Origin: Mesorhizobium sp. CU3
GTDB lineage: Bacteria; Pseudomonadota; Alphaproteobacteria; Rhizobiales; Rhizobiaceae
DNA length: 64,000 bases
Direction: 5' to 3'
NCBI RefSeq assembly: GCF_006442965.1
Contig: NZ_VFWX01000004.1
Coordinates: 1-64,000, forward strand
Below are positions 55,868-64,000 of the stretch, in pieces. The notes below the pieces were generated by a model, which saw only the letters and a list, made by a program, of their open reading frames with translations, did no database searches and was not told the origin of the DNA. Positions within the stretch are counted from its first letter, which is position 1, and each line of letters opens with the position of its first letter. The position numbers and the translations under genes are program-made.

Positions 55868-55941
55868 GTGCCGCTTTGCGACAGGCCGTGGCAACGATGG
55901 CAAGACAGCGCGCAGACCAGCATCATGCATAAAGGACCATC

Positions 55942-56850
55942 ATGACCCGCCCGCAAGGAACCATCGCCCCGATCCTGACGCCCTTCGAGGACGATGGCCG
56001 CATCGCGCGCGATCTCTGGGTCTCCCACGCCAAATGGGTGCTCGATCAGGGCGCGCATTTTCTCTCCCCCTTCGGCACCACGGGCGAAGCGCTGTCGGTT
56101 TCATTGCGCGAACGCATGCAAGCATTGGAATGGCTGGTCGAGGCAGGCATTGCAGCGGACCGCATGATGCCCGGCACCGGCGTTACCGCGCTACCTGAGA
56201 CGGTCGAGCTATCCAAGCACGCTGTCGGCCTCGGCTGCGCCGCCGTGATGGTGCTGCCGTCCTTCTTCTACACCGGCGCCGGAGACAATGGTCAGGCGCG
56301 CTACTACAGCGAGCTGATCGAGAAGGTGGCGAACCCCAAGCTGCGCGTGATCCTCTACCACATCCCGCAGAACTCGGGCGTGCCGGTCAGCCCCGCTCTG
56401 ACGGCGCGGCTGAGCAAGGCGTTCCCGGACACCGTCGTCGCCTACAAGGACAGCGCCGGCGATTGGAACAACACCGCCGCCGTCATCGCCGCCGCGCCCG
56501 ATATCTCCGTCTTCCCGAGCTCGGAGGCGCAGCTCACCAAGGGCCTCGCCAGCGGCGCCGCGGGCTGCATCTCGGCGACCGTCAATCTCAACGCCGCCGC
56601 CATCCGCCGGCTCTATGAAGCGGCACGCAACGGCGATGACGTCACGGACGCGGACGCCGCCATCAAGGCGTTCCGCAAGGTGATCCAGGATGCCGGGCTG
56701 ATCCAGGCGATGAAGGCGGTGCTCGCGGTCAAATCCGGCGACCGGCGCTGGCTGAACCTGCGCGCGCCGCATGAAAATGCAACACTGGAAAACGGCAAGG
56801 CGCTGATTGCGGCGCTGGGCAGCGCCGCCGACCATATCGGCCACGGCTGA
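55942..56850 (+). CDS. dihydrodipicolinate synthase (DapA) family aldolase/lyase
   Basis: A 302-residue class I aldolase. Motifs: APILTPF at the N-terminus, FGTTGEALS for the carboxylate-binding site, LYHIPQNSGV with the catalytic Tyr, and the Schiff-base Lys in VAYKDSAGDW. The Asn of the usual YNIP is His here, a departure common in catabolic members. It probably cleaves or forms a pyruvate-containing keto acid rather than making lysine. It lies 74 bases after the MmgE/PrpD gene and 7 bases before the dehydrogenase gene. Confidence 0.9.
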   Translation: MTRPQGTIAPILTPFEDDGRIARDLWVSHAKWVLDQGAHFLSPFGTTGEALSVSLRERMQALEWLVEAGIAADRMMPGTGVTALPETVELSKHAVGLGCAAVMVLPSFFYTGAGDNGQARYYSELIEKVANPKLRVILYHIPQNSGVPVSPALTARLSKAFPDTVVAYKDSAGDWNNTAAVIAAAPDISVFPSSEAQLTKGLASGAAGCISATVNLNAAAIRRLYEAARNGDDVTDADAAIKAFRKVIQDAGLIQAMKAVLAVKSGDRRWLNLRAPHENATLENGKALIAALGSAADHIGHG

Positions 56851-56857
56851 GGCCCCG

Positions 56858-57826
56858 ATGTCGGCCCGCCCGATCGTCATCCTGCACACCGACAAGCCAG
56901 CCGGCGCGCTTGCCCTGCTGGCCGAGACGCATCCGGACCTCGAAGTCCATGCCTGCGAGACCTATGCTGGCCTTCCCGCGCTGATCGAGCAGACCGGCGC
57001 GGAGGTGGTCTATTCGATCCGCTTCGACGGCACGCCGCGCTATCCGCGCCAGGCGCTCACCGAGAGCGCAACAGTGAAGTGGGTGTCGATCGGCGGCTCC
57101 GGCACCGATCATCTCGGACGCTGGGATCCGGCGCATGTGACGGTGACCAACTCGGCCGGCGTCGCGGCCGGCATGCTGGCGGAATATGCGCTCGGCGCCA
57201 TGCTCTCCTTCTCGCTCGACCTGCGCGGCTTCGAGCGCCGCCAGCAGGCCAGGCAGTGGGGCGGCGGCCGCGTCGAGCCGATCGAAGGCAAGACCGTCCT
57301 CATCGTCGGCCTCGGCAAGACCGGCGAGGCCGTCGCACGGCGAGCGCAGGCGATGGGCCTGCACACGCTGGGCATCCGCGCGCGGCCGAAACCGACTCCA
57401 TGCCTCGACGAGGTCCATGGCGTCGACGCGCTATTGCCGCTGATTGCCCGCGCCGATTTCATCGTCTGCTGCGTGCCTTTGCTGCCGACCACGCGCGGCC
57501 TGCTCGGCGAGGCGGCCTTCGCCGCGATGAAGCCAAGCGCCGTGCTCATCGACATTTCGCGCGGCGGCGTCGTCGAGGAGAAAGCGCTTCTGGCCGCGCT
57601 CGACGCCGGACGGATAAAGGGCGCCGCGCTCGATGTCTTCGCGACCGAGCCGCTGCCGGCCGAGCATCCGCTTTGGGCCTACGACAACGTCGCCGTCACG
57701 CCGCATTGCGCGGCGGTCTATGACGGCTGGGACATAAAGTCGGTGCGCATGTTCGCCGACAATCTGGCGCGCTACCGCAAAGGCGAGCCGCTGGAAAATG
57801 TGGTCAATCCGGAACGCGGGTACTAG
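56858..57826 (+). CDS. D-isomer 2-hydroxyacid dehydrogenase
   Basis: A 322-residue NAD(P)-dependent dehydrogenase with LIVGLGKTGEAVARRA for cofactor, a DISRGGVVEE segment, DVFATEPLP and the catalytic His in VTPHCA. It reduces a 2-keto acid or the reverse. ATG at 56858 follows the DapA-like stop by 7 bases; a longer reading would begin inside that gene. Together they suggest a keto-acid intermediate in this operon's pathway. Confidence 0.9.
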   Translation: MSARPIVILHTDKPAGALALLAETHPDLEVHACETYAGLPALIEQTGAEVVYSIRFDGTPRYPRQALTESATVKWVSIGGSGTDHLGRWDPAHVTVTNSAGVAAGMLAEYALGAMLSFSLDLRGFERRQQARQWGGGRVEPIEGKTVLIVGLGKTGEAVARRAQAMGLHTLGIRARPKPTPCLDEVHGVDALLPLIARADFIVCCVPLLPTTRGLLGEAAFAAMKPSAVLIDISRGGVVEEKALLAALDAGRIKGAALDVFATEPLPAEHPLWAYDNVAVTPHCAAVYDGWDIKSVRMFADNLARYRKGEPLENVVNPERGY

Positions 57827-57876
57827 GAGCAATTCCAGGAAAAGTGCCTTGCGGTTTTCCCTCCGGAATTGCGTCA
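57827..57876. repeat. dispersed palindromic repeat, copy 5
   Basis: GAGCAATTCCAGGAAAAGTG then GCGGTTTTCC and GGAATTGCGTCA. Same family as copies 3 and 4, one base past a stop codon as in those copies. It lies inside an operon, between the hydroxyacid dehydrogenase and MttB-like genes, so it may shape mRNA stability. Confidence 0.85.
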
Positions 57877-57897
57877 GAGGATGAGAGGAAGAGTTCG

Positions 57898-59439
57898 ATG
57901 ATGCACGACAGGCGTGGCGGCGGCCGCAGATCGAAGCTCGGACGCGGCGGTGGCGGCATCGCCCAACTGCCGTGGCAGAGCGTCAAGAACCCCTACCCGC
58001 CCATGCAGTTGCTCGATGAGGAGCGGATGCAGCAGCTGCACGACACCTCGATGCGCATCCTGTCGGAACTCGGCATCCGTGTGATGAGCGAAAAGGTGAT
58101 GGATCTGTTCGCCGCCGCCGGCGCCATTGTCGACCGCGAGACCAACACAATCCGCATCGACGAGAGCATCGTGACCGAGGCTCTGCGCAACGTTCCCTCG
58201 TCCTTCACGCTGACCAGCCGCAATCCGGAAAAGCAGGTCCATTTCGGCGGCAACTCGTTGGTTTTCGGCTTGGTCGCCGGTCCGCCCAATGTGCATGACC
58301 GCATCAATGGCCGCCGCCAGGGCAATCTGCCCGACTACCAGAACTTCATCCGCCTGGCGCACCACTTCAACGCCATCCACATCATCGGCAACCAGGTGGT
58401 GGCGCCTATGGAACTGCCGGCCAATGCGCGCCATCTCGACACCTACCACGCCAATCTGACGCTGAGCGATCTCTCCTTCCACTGCACCGCGATCGGCCGC
58501 GCCCGGGCGATGGACGGCATCAACATGATGGCGATCGCGCGCGGCATCTCGGTGGACGAGATGCGCGCCTCGCCGGGCGTCACCACGATCATCTCGATCA
58601 ACTCGCCGCGGCTGTTCGATGACGCGATGGCGGAGGGCCTGATCGCCATGGCCGAGCACGGCCAGCCGGTCACCGTCACGCCCTTCACGCTGATGGGCGC
58701 GATGACGCCGGTGACGCTGGCCGCCGCGCTCTGCCAGCAGAATGCCGAAGCCCTGTTCGGCGTGACGCTGACGCAGCTCGTCAATCCCGGCGCGCCGGTG
58801 ATGTACGGCGCCTTCACCTCCAATGTCGACATGAAGTCGGGCGCGCCGGCCTTCGGCACGCCGGAAAACGCCAAGGCCAACATCATCGCCGGGCAGTTGG
58901 CGCGCCGCTACAATCTGCCCTACCGCACCTCCAATGCCAACGCCTCCAACGTCGTCGACCTGCAGGCCGCCTACGAGACCGAGATGGCGACATGGGGCGC
59001 GGTGCTCGGCGGCGCCAATCTGATCTATCACGCCGCCGGCTGGCTCGAAGGCGGGCTGACGGCGTCTTACGAAAAGCTCGTGCTCGATGTCGAGATCCTG
59101 CAGAACATGATGGAGTTCCTGCGGCCGTTGCCCTTCCAGGAGGACGACCTCGGTTTCGAGGCCATCAAGTCGGTGCCGGCCGGCGGCCATTTCTTCGGCG
59201 CCGAGCACACCATGTCGCGCTACACCACCGCCTTCTACCAGCCGATGCTGTCCAACTGGCAGAACCACGGCGCCTGGGAGGAAGCCGGCGGTAAGGATGC
59301 GCTGGAGCGCGCGACCGAGCTCTGGCAGCAGGCCCTGCATGATTACGAGGAACCGGTGATGGACCCCGCGATCCGCGAGCAGCTCGACGCCTATGTCGCG
59401 CGCCGTCGCGAGGAAATTGCGGCGAATCCGGAAGCTTAG
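57898..59439 (+). CDS. MttB (trimethylamine methyltransferase) superfamily protein, non-pyrrolysine type
   Basis: A 513-residue TIM-barrel methyltransferase of the MttB superfamily (LLDEERMQQLHDTSMRILSELGI; GLVAGPPNVHD; CTAIGRARAMDG). True trimethylamine methyltransferases encode pyrrolysine with an in-frame TAG; here the frame is continuous at full family length, so it is the non-pyrrolysine type whose known members demethylate quaternary amines such as glycine betaine, proline betaine, carnitine or gamma-butyrobetaine onto a corrinoid protein. No corrinoid protein or reactivase gene is in the window. The start is ATG 57898 (GAGGAAGAG upstream); a second ATG follows directly. The N-terminus is Gly/Arg-rich. 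Confidence 0.88.
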   Translation: MMHDRRGGGRRSKLGRGGGGIAQLPWQSVKNPYPPMQLLDEERMQQLHDTSMRILSELGIRVMSEKVMDLFAAAGAIVDRETNTIRIDESIVTEALRNVPSSFTLTSRNPEKQVHFGGNSLVFGLVAGPPNVHDRINGRRQGNLPDYQNFIRLAHHFNAIHIIGNQVVAPMELPANARHLDTYHANLTLSDLSFHCTAIGRARAMDGINMMAIARGISVDEMRASPGVTTIISINSPRLFDDAMAEGLIAMAEHGQPVTVTPFTLMGAMTPVTLAAALCQQNAEALFGVTLTQLVNPGAPVMYGAFTSNVDMKSGAPAFGTPENAKANIIAGQLARRYNLPYRTSNANASNVVDLQAAYETEMATWGAVLGGANLIYHAAGWLEGGLTASYEKLVLDVEILQNMMEFLRPLPFQEDDLGFEAIKSVPAGGHFFGAEHTMSRYTTAFYQPMLSNWQNHGAWEEAGGKDALERATELWQQALHDYEEPVMDPAIREQLDAYVARRREEIAANPEA

Positions 59440-59451
59440 GAAATCCACGTA

Positions 59452-60942
59452 ATGCCTTACGATCTCGTCATTCGTCACGCGACGCTGATCGCCGGCGACG
59501 GCTCGAAGCCGTTCGAGGCTGACATCGCCGTCACCGGCGACAGGATCGCCGCGATCGGCCGGCTCGATGACGCGAAAGGCGTTGAGGAGATCGACGCGCG
59601 CGGCAAGGTCGTGGCGCCCGGCTTCATCGACGTGCACACCCATGACGACGGCGCGCTGCTTTCGCCGCGCGGCATGGACCCGAAGATCAGTCAGGGCGTG
59701 ACGACGGTGATCGCCGGCAATTGCGGCGTCAGCCTGGCGCCGCTGCTTCTCAACGGCACCCCGCCGCCGCCCTTCACGCTGGTCGGCGGTCGCGAGAATT
59801 TCCGCTTCGACCGTTTTGCCGATTATGTCGCGGAGCTGAAGCGGCGCGGCATCGCCACCAACGCCGCCCTGCTCGTCGGCCACACCACCTTGCGACAGCG
59901 TTGCATGCCGGTGACCGACCGACCGGCCAACGAAGCGGAAACGGGGGCGATGCAGGAAGCCGTCGCCGAGGCGATGGCCGATGGCGCTTTCGGCCTCAGC
60001 ACCGGGCTCGACTATCCCCCGGCCGTCAACTCATCGACCGAGGAGGTCAAGGCGCTCGCCGCCAAGGCGGCAGGCCTCGGCGGTCCCTATGTCACCCACA
60101 CCCGCAACTATTTCGAGACGATGGACGAGGCGATCGAGGAAGCGATCGACATTGCCGATCATGCCGGCGGCAAGCTGTTCATCTCGCATCACCAGTGCAC
60201 TGGCCGCGCCAATTTCGGCAAGAGCCGGCCCTCCCTGGAACGGATCGACCGGGCGCGCGCGACGATGGACATCGGCATGGACGTCTATCCCTATGCCGCG
60301 AGCTCGACGGTTCTGCGGCTGGAGCGCTGCGACACCGGCCTGAAAATTCTCGTCACCTGGTCCGATCCGCATCCCGAAATGGCGCGGCGCGAGATCGCCG
60401 ATGTCGCCCGCGAATGGAACTGCACCGAGCGCGAAGCCGGCCAGCGCCTGCTGCCGGCCGGCGCCGTCTATTTCCAGCTCGACGAGGACGATGTCCGCAA
60501 CATCATCGCCCATCCGCGCACCATGATCGGCTCGGACGGCCTGCCGCACGACATCCATCCGCATCCGCGGCTCTGGGGCACGTTCCCGCGCGTGCTCGGG
60601 CATTACGCGCGTGACGTCGGGCTGCTCACGCTGGAGGAAGCCGTGTTCCGCATGACCGGCCTGCCCGCGAAGGAATTCGGCATCGCGGAGCGCGGAATGT
60701 TGGCCGAAGGCAATTTCGCCGATCTCGTGATCTTCGATCCTGAGACGGTCATCGACACCGCCACCTTCGAGGAGCCGCGCCGTCCAGCAGCCGGCATCGA
60801 GCATGTTTTCGTCAACGGCGTCCCCGTCTGGCGCGGCGGCAGGGCGACCGGCGCGCTGCCCGGCGCGGTTTTAAAACCTTCGGCGTCAAAGACGGTCGTC
60901 AGAGGCGCATGCGACTGCGGCGCCGATCACAGCGCCTCATAG
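59452..60942 (+). CDS. N-acyl-D-amino-acid deacylase family amidohydrolase
   Basis: A 496-residue metal-dependent amidohydrolase of the D-aminoacylase type. Metal and active-site motifs: FIDVHTHDD (HxH), the Cys in AGNCGVS, VTHTRN, FISHHQ and the Asp in IGSDGLPHD. It hydrolyses N-acyl (or related N-carbamoyl/amide) D-amino acids. The ATG follows the MttB-like stop by 12 bases, so both are co-transcribed. Its 3' end overlaps the convergent cysteine hydrolase gene by 16 bases. Confidence 0.9.
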   Translation: MPYDLVIRHATLIAGDGSKPFEADIAVTGDRIAAIGRLDDAKGVEEIDARGKVVAPGFIDVHTHDDGALLSPRGMDPKISQGVTTVIAGNCGVSLAPLLLNGTPPPPFTLVGGRENFRFDRFADYVAELKRRGIATNAALLVGHTTLRQRCMPVTDRPANEAETGAMQEAVAEAMADGAFGLSTGLDYPPAVNSSTEEVKALAAKAAGLGGPYVTHTRNYFETMDEAIEEAIDIADHAGGKLFISHHQCTGRANFGKSRPSLERIDRARATMDIGMDVYPYAASSTVLRLERCDTGLKILVTWSDPHPEMARREIADVAREWNCTEREAGQRLLPAGAVYFQLDEDDVRNIIAHPRTMIGSDGLPHDIHPHPRLWGTFPRVLGHYARDVGLLTLEEAVFRMTGLPAKEFGIAERGMLAEGNFADLVIFDPETVIDTATFEEPRRPAAGIEHVFVNGVPVWRGGRATGALPGAVLKPSASKTVVRGACDCGADHSAS

Positions 60943-61592
60943 ATTCGGTCGACGCTCTCCAGCGTATAGGTGAACTCCACCGGTCGCGTACAGCGCCAGC
61001 CATCGAAGGGCTGGCCAGCGAGCGCTCTCAGCGCCTCCGGCAGACGCAATATGCCGCCGCCATAGAGCCGGTTCGCCATGTCGAGCATGCCGGTGCGATG
61101 CATCGCTTCTGTCATGCTGCCGCAGGCGTCCTTGACCAGCCAGACACGAAACCCCTGATAAACCGCGTCGAACACAGTCTCGGTCACGCAACTGTCGGTG
61201 AGCACGCCGGCGACCACGAGGTTCTCGATGCCGAGCGCGGCAAGCCGCTGCGAAAGCTCAGTGCGGCGAAAGGCACTCGGCCAGTGCTTGTGGATGACGA
61301 TATCGCCCGGCTGTGTCGCCACTTCGGCGCAGATCGCGGCGCCCTCGCTGCCGGCAATCGCCGAGCGGAATTCCTCGGTCAGGATCTCTTCCTGCCGCGC
61401 ATAGCCGTCGCGCTCCTCCGGCTTCACCCAAGCCTGTGCGTGGATGACCGCAACGCCGGCCTTGCGGGCCGCTTCGATCAGCGCGGCGGTGTTGGCGAGC
61501 ACTGTGTCGTAGCCGACGACCGGCCAGGCCGCGCCGGGGCGGTATTCATTCTGCAGATCGATGACGAGCAAGGCGATCTTGGCGAGGTTCAT
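60927..61592 (-). CDS. isochorismatase-like cysteine hydrolase
   Basis: A 221-residue isochorismatase-superfamily hydrolase with catalytic Asp in LLVIDLQNEY, Lys in VIHKHWPSAF and Cys in AGVLTDSCVTET. The family includes N-carbamoylsarcosine amidase, ureidoacrylate amidase and nicotinamidase, so cleavage of an amide or carbamoyl group is likely. Its ATG overlaps the stop of the M20 carbamoylase gene, which strongly suggests consecutive steps. Last gene of a minus-strand operon that begins beyond the window. Confidence 0.9.
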   Translation of the reverse strand: MNLAKIALLVIDLQNEYRPGAAWPVVGYDTVLANTAALIEAARKAGVAVIHAQAWVKPEERDGYARQEEILTEEFRSAIAGSEGAAICAEVATQPGDIVIHKHWPSAFRRTELSQRLAALGIENLVVAGVLTDSCVTETVFDAVYQGFRVWLVKDACGSMTEAMHRTGMLDMANRLYGGGILRLPEALRALAGQPFDGWRCTRPVEFTYTLESVDRIYEAL

Positions 61593-62872
61593 GTCTGATC
61601 CAAAGGATTGTCGAAGTCGGTGACGAAGCGAAAGAGCAGCCGGATCGCCTGATCGAGATCGGCGATCTCCATCGCTTCATGCGGATTGTGGCTGCCATTC
61701 TCGTTGCGCACGAACAGCATGGCGGTCGGAATGCCGGCGCCGGCGAAGGTCGCCGCGTCGTGCCCAGCGCCGCTCGGCACATGCGGTGCGCGCATCTGCA
61801 ATTCGGTCGCGGCGCGGTCGAACCCGGCGATCAAAGCTGGCGACATCGTTGCCGGCTCCCAGGTGAAACGCGGGCCGATCTCGAAGGTCACACCGCGCTT
61901 GGCGCCGACCACGGTGAGAATGGCCCGGAGCCGCCTCTCGATCCGCTCCAGGACGGCCGCTTCAGCGCTGCGCACATCGAGCGTGAAGCCGAGCTCGCCC
62001 AGCACCCGGCTGCCGCCATGCTGCGTCGGATCGGATTGCACGCGGCCGAAGGTAATGGTCGCCCCATGGCCGTCGCGTTCGAGCGCGTCCCATTCCGACT
62101 CGAGCGCCGCGACCAGATCGGCAAAGCCGAGCACGGCGTCATGCCGGGCAAAGCGCGGCTCGGCGCCCGAATGAGCGTAAGCGCCGAGGCACTTCGCGTC
62201 GACATAGCGGAAGCCGCCGGCGATCCCGGTGACGATGCCGACCGGTGCTTCAGCGGCGACGAGACGCGGCCCCTGTTCAATATGCACTTCGACGAAGGCC
62301 GCGATCCGGCCTGCATCGATGCCCGGCACGCCGCGCCGCACGGCGTCGGGGTCGAAGCCTTCCTCCAGCATATGATCGGCCAGCGTGCGGCCGCTATCGG
62401 AGCGCTTGGCTTCGAGCGCCTTTGGAGCGAGCAGGCCGAGCGCCGCCTCGCTGCCCGGATAGGACAGCGGAAACCAGACGGCCTCTTCGGCGCGCGTTGC
62501 CAGCACGATGAGATCGCGCGGCAATCGGATGTTTTGCTCGACCAATTCCGCCATCACCGCAAGTCCCGCCACGACGCCGGCGGCGCCATCGAAATTGCCC
62601 CCATGCGCCACGCTGTCGAGGTGCGAGCCGATGACAATCGCCGGCAGCTCCGGATCGCGGCCGCGAAATGTCAGATAGAGATTGCCGGCCGCATCGGCAC
62701 GCGCAACCGCGCCGAGCTTTTCCGCCTCCTTGCGCACGAGATCATGGGCGAAGCGCTCGCCAGGCCCATAGGCGACGCGGGTGATGCCGGGCGCATCTGT
62801 CGTGGCCTCAGCAAGCGCATCGAGGATACGCCCTGCCAGCCTGCCGCCGGCCGTCAGTGCGGCATCACTCAT
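61589..62872 (-). CDS. M20 family amidase: N-carbamoyl-L-amino acid hydrolase / allantoate amidohydrolase
   Basis: A 427-residue dizinc hydrolase. Motifs: IGSHLDSVAHGGNFDGAAGV, the Glu pair in TRAEEAVWF, and FVEVHIEQGPRL, followed by a lid/dimerisation domain with FTLDVRSAE. The group cleaves N-carbamoyl or ureido compounds such as N-carbamoyl amino acids, allantoate and ureidoglycolate. Four-base overlaps with both the upstream FAD oxidase and downstream cysteine hydrolase show a coupled operon. The precise substrate is not known. Confidence 0.9.
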   Translation of the reverse strand: MSDAALTAGGRLAGRILDALAEATTDAPGITRVAYGPGERFAHDLVRKEAEKLGAVARADAAGNLYLTFRGRDPELPAIVIGSHLDSVAHGGNFDGAAGVVAGLAVMAELVEQNIRLPRDLIVLATRAEEAVWFPLSYPGSEAALGLLAPKALEAKRSDSGRTLADHMLEEGFDPDAVRRGVPGIDAGRIAAFVEVHIEQGPRLVAAEAPVGIVTGIAGGFRYVDAKCLGAYAHSGAEPRFARHDAVLGFADLVAALESEWDALERDGHGATITFGRVQSDPTQHGGSRVLGELGFTLDVRSAEAAVLERIERRLRAILTVVGAKRGVTFEIGPRFTWEPATMSPALIAGFDRAATELQMRAPHVPSGAGHDAATFAGAGIPTAMLFVRNENGSHNPHEAMEIADLDQAIRLLFRFVTDFDNPLDQT

Positions 62873-64000
62873 GAGGCAATCTGCGTCGCTTGAGGCTCGA
62901 CCTTGCGCAGCCGATGCGGCGTAAGATCGTCGAGCGACACGCCCTGCCTCGCGACATCGTCCGGCAGGCCGCCGCCGGCGATCAGGCTAGCGCAGACCCG
63001 CGACAGCGCGGGCGAGGTTTTTATGCCGTAGCCGCCCTGCCCGACCAGCCAGACGAAATCCTCAAACTCGTCATCGGGCCCAACCACAGGCGACCCGTCC
63101 GCAACGAAGGTCCGCAAGCCCGCCCAGGAACGCGACACGCGCTGCACTTCGATCGTGGTCGCGCGTTCGAGGCGTTCGGCCCCGATAGCCACATCCATGT
63201 CGTCGGCATAGGCATCCATCGGCGCCGACGGCGTCGCATCGGCCGGCGAGACGAACAGCTGCCCGGCATCCGGCTTGAAATAGAATTCCGCGCCGACATC
63301 GTTGACCAGCGGCCAGTCGGCGATATCGAGACCAGCAGGCGCGGGAATGTTGAATGCGGTGCGGCGCTTCGGCTGCAGTCCGACCGGACGCACCCCGGCC
63401 ATGGCAGCGATCTCGTCGCCCCAGGCGCCGGCCGCATTGACGATCAGCGGCGCAAGAAACGTCCCGGCTTCCGTCTCGACCCGCCATTGGCCGCCTTGCC
63501 TGCCGATGGCTCTGACACCGGCCTTGGTCACGACGCGCGCGCCACGCGCCCGCGCGCCGCGCAAAAACCCTTGGTGCAGGCCGTTGACGTCGATGTCCAT
63601 GGAATGCGGTTCGATATAGGCGCCGGCGAGATAGTCCTGGCGCAGCACCGGCACGCGCGCGATCGCCTCGGCCGGCGTCATCGCGACGATCGACGGCACC
63701 AGCGCCTGCGCCGCCGCAAGGTCCTCGCGCAACAGGTCGAGTTGGTCGGCCCGCGCCACCGTGATCATGCCGCGCTTGCTGAGCAGCGGATAATCCGAAA
63801 AGCTCGCTGGCGGCTCGGTGAGAAAGGCGCGGCTGGCCAGCACGATGCGGCGGATGACGCCATTGCCGTAATTCTCGGTGAAACTCGCCGCCGAGCGTCC
63901 GGTAGTGTGGTAGCCGCAATGGCTCTCCTTTTCGAGCAGCACGACTTTCAAACTGCGCGAAATCTCATAGGCCGCGCCGGCGCCGGCCATGCCGCCGCCG
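62869..64000 (-). CDS. FAD-dependent oxidase of the DAO superfamily (5' end cut by window)
   Basis: At least 376 residues with the N-terminus missing; the visible part begins inside the FAD motif (GGGMAGAGAAYE) and includes LLEKES, TTGRSAASFTENYG and the C-terminal WLVGQGGYGIKTSPALS. It oxidises a glycine-, sarcosine- or D-amino-acid-like amine. The gene is first among those visible in the minus-strand operon and overlaps the M20 hydrolase start by four bases. The frame remains open to base 64000. Confidence 0.9.
   Translation of the reverse strand, partial: GGGMAGAGAAYEISRSLKVVLLEKESHCGYHTTGRSAASFTENYGNGVIRRIVLASRAFLTEPPASFSDYPLLSKRGMITVARADQLDLLREDLAAAQALVPSIVAMTPAEAIARVPVLRQDYLAGAYIEPHSMDIDVNGLHQGFLRGARARGARVVTKAGVRAIGRQGGQWRVETEAGTFLAPLIVNAAGAWGDEIAAMAGVRPVGLQPKRRTAFNIPAPAGLDIADWPLVNDVGAEFYFKPDAGQLFVSPADATPSAPMDAYADDMDVAIGAERLERATTIEVQRVSRSWAGLRTFVADGSPVVGPDDEFEDFVWLVGQGGYGIKTSPALSRVCASLIAGGGLPDDVARQGVSLDDLTPHRLRKVEPQATQIAS

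Noticed and set aside
57898..59439. Possible pyrrolysine-containing trimethylamine methyltransferase
   Set aside because: The frame contains no internal TAG and is already full length, so it is the non-pyrrolysine type.
57874..59883. Long open frame of about 670 codons on the minus strand opposite the MttB-like gene
   Set aside because: It is the antisense shadow of a GC-rich gene: Arg/Gly/His/Asp-rich composition, no family motif, and it runs through two real plus-strand genes.

Overview
The window is gene-dense, GC-rich chromosome with strong third-position GC bias, tightly packed operons, many ABC importers and FAD/PLP enzymes, and short palindromic intergenic repeats. This is typical of a soil or rhizobial alphaproteobacterium, and the repeats and gene style look most like Mesorhizobium (inference, no search was run). 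I found no rRNA, tRNA, CRISPR array, insertion sequence or phage gene. The content is almost entirely accessory catabolism, transport and stress metabolism.

Layout. 130-6202 is a rare-sugar locus: LacI regulator, AlsB-like binding protein, permease, ATPase and ketose 3-epimerase on the minus strand, with a 2-hydroxyacid dehydrogenase diverging on the plus strand. TAAATCGATTTA-type operators tie it together. 6210-15843 is a GntR(FCD)-controlled operon: AA_synth protein, a hydrolase/flavin-reductase/Nudix-like fusion, a luciferase-like monooxygenase, an aldehyde dehydrogenase and a complete polyamine-type ABC importer. It reads as an uptake-plus-oxidation module for an unknown, probably nitrogenous, compound. 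16089-20464 is an RND efflux pair. 20524-26501 (minus) is a trehalose/alpha-glucan stress cluster (otsB, otsA, glycogen-debranching-type enzyme, GT4 glycosyltransferase) with two EcfG-type (general stress) promoter matches. 26573-33840 is a second polyamine-type importer diverging from a MocR regulator and a FAD amino-acid dehydrogenase.

33934-42967 holds the most unusual content: a membrane-embedded patatin phospholipase of lower GC, a ThDP enzyme, and a 965-residue fusion of a catalase/allene-oxide-synthase-like heme domain to a cyclooxygenase/alpha-dioxygenase-like heme domain. The fusion overlaps a nitroreductase-like gene of unknown function. Together these could make and process oxygenated fatty acids (oxylipins).

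43025-64000 is a patchwork of amine and amide catabolism: class III aminotransferase, LhgO-like oxidase, HisC-like aminotransferase, PuuE-like allantoinase, SMP-30 lactonase, dimethylglycine-dehydrogenase-type FAD/GcvT enzyme, Tat-exported solute-binding protein, LysR regulator, then a plus-strand operon (MmgE/PrpD, DapA-like lyase, 2-hydroxyacid dehydrogenase, non-pyrrolysine MttB homologue, D-aminoacylase). It ends with a minus-strand operon (cysteine hydrolase, M20 carbamoylase, FAD oxidase running off the window). The theme is stripping methyl, acyl or carbamoyl groups from nitrogen compounds and oxidising the products.
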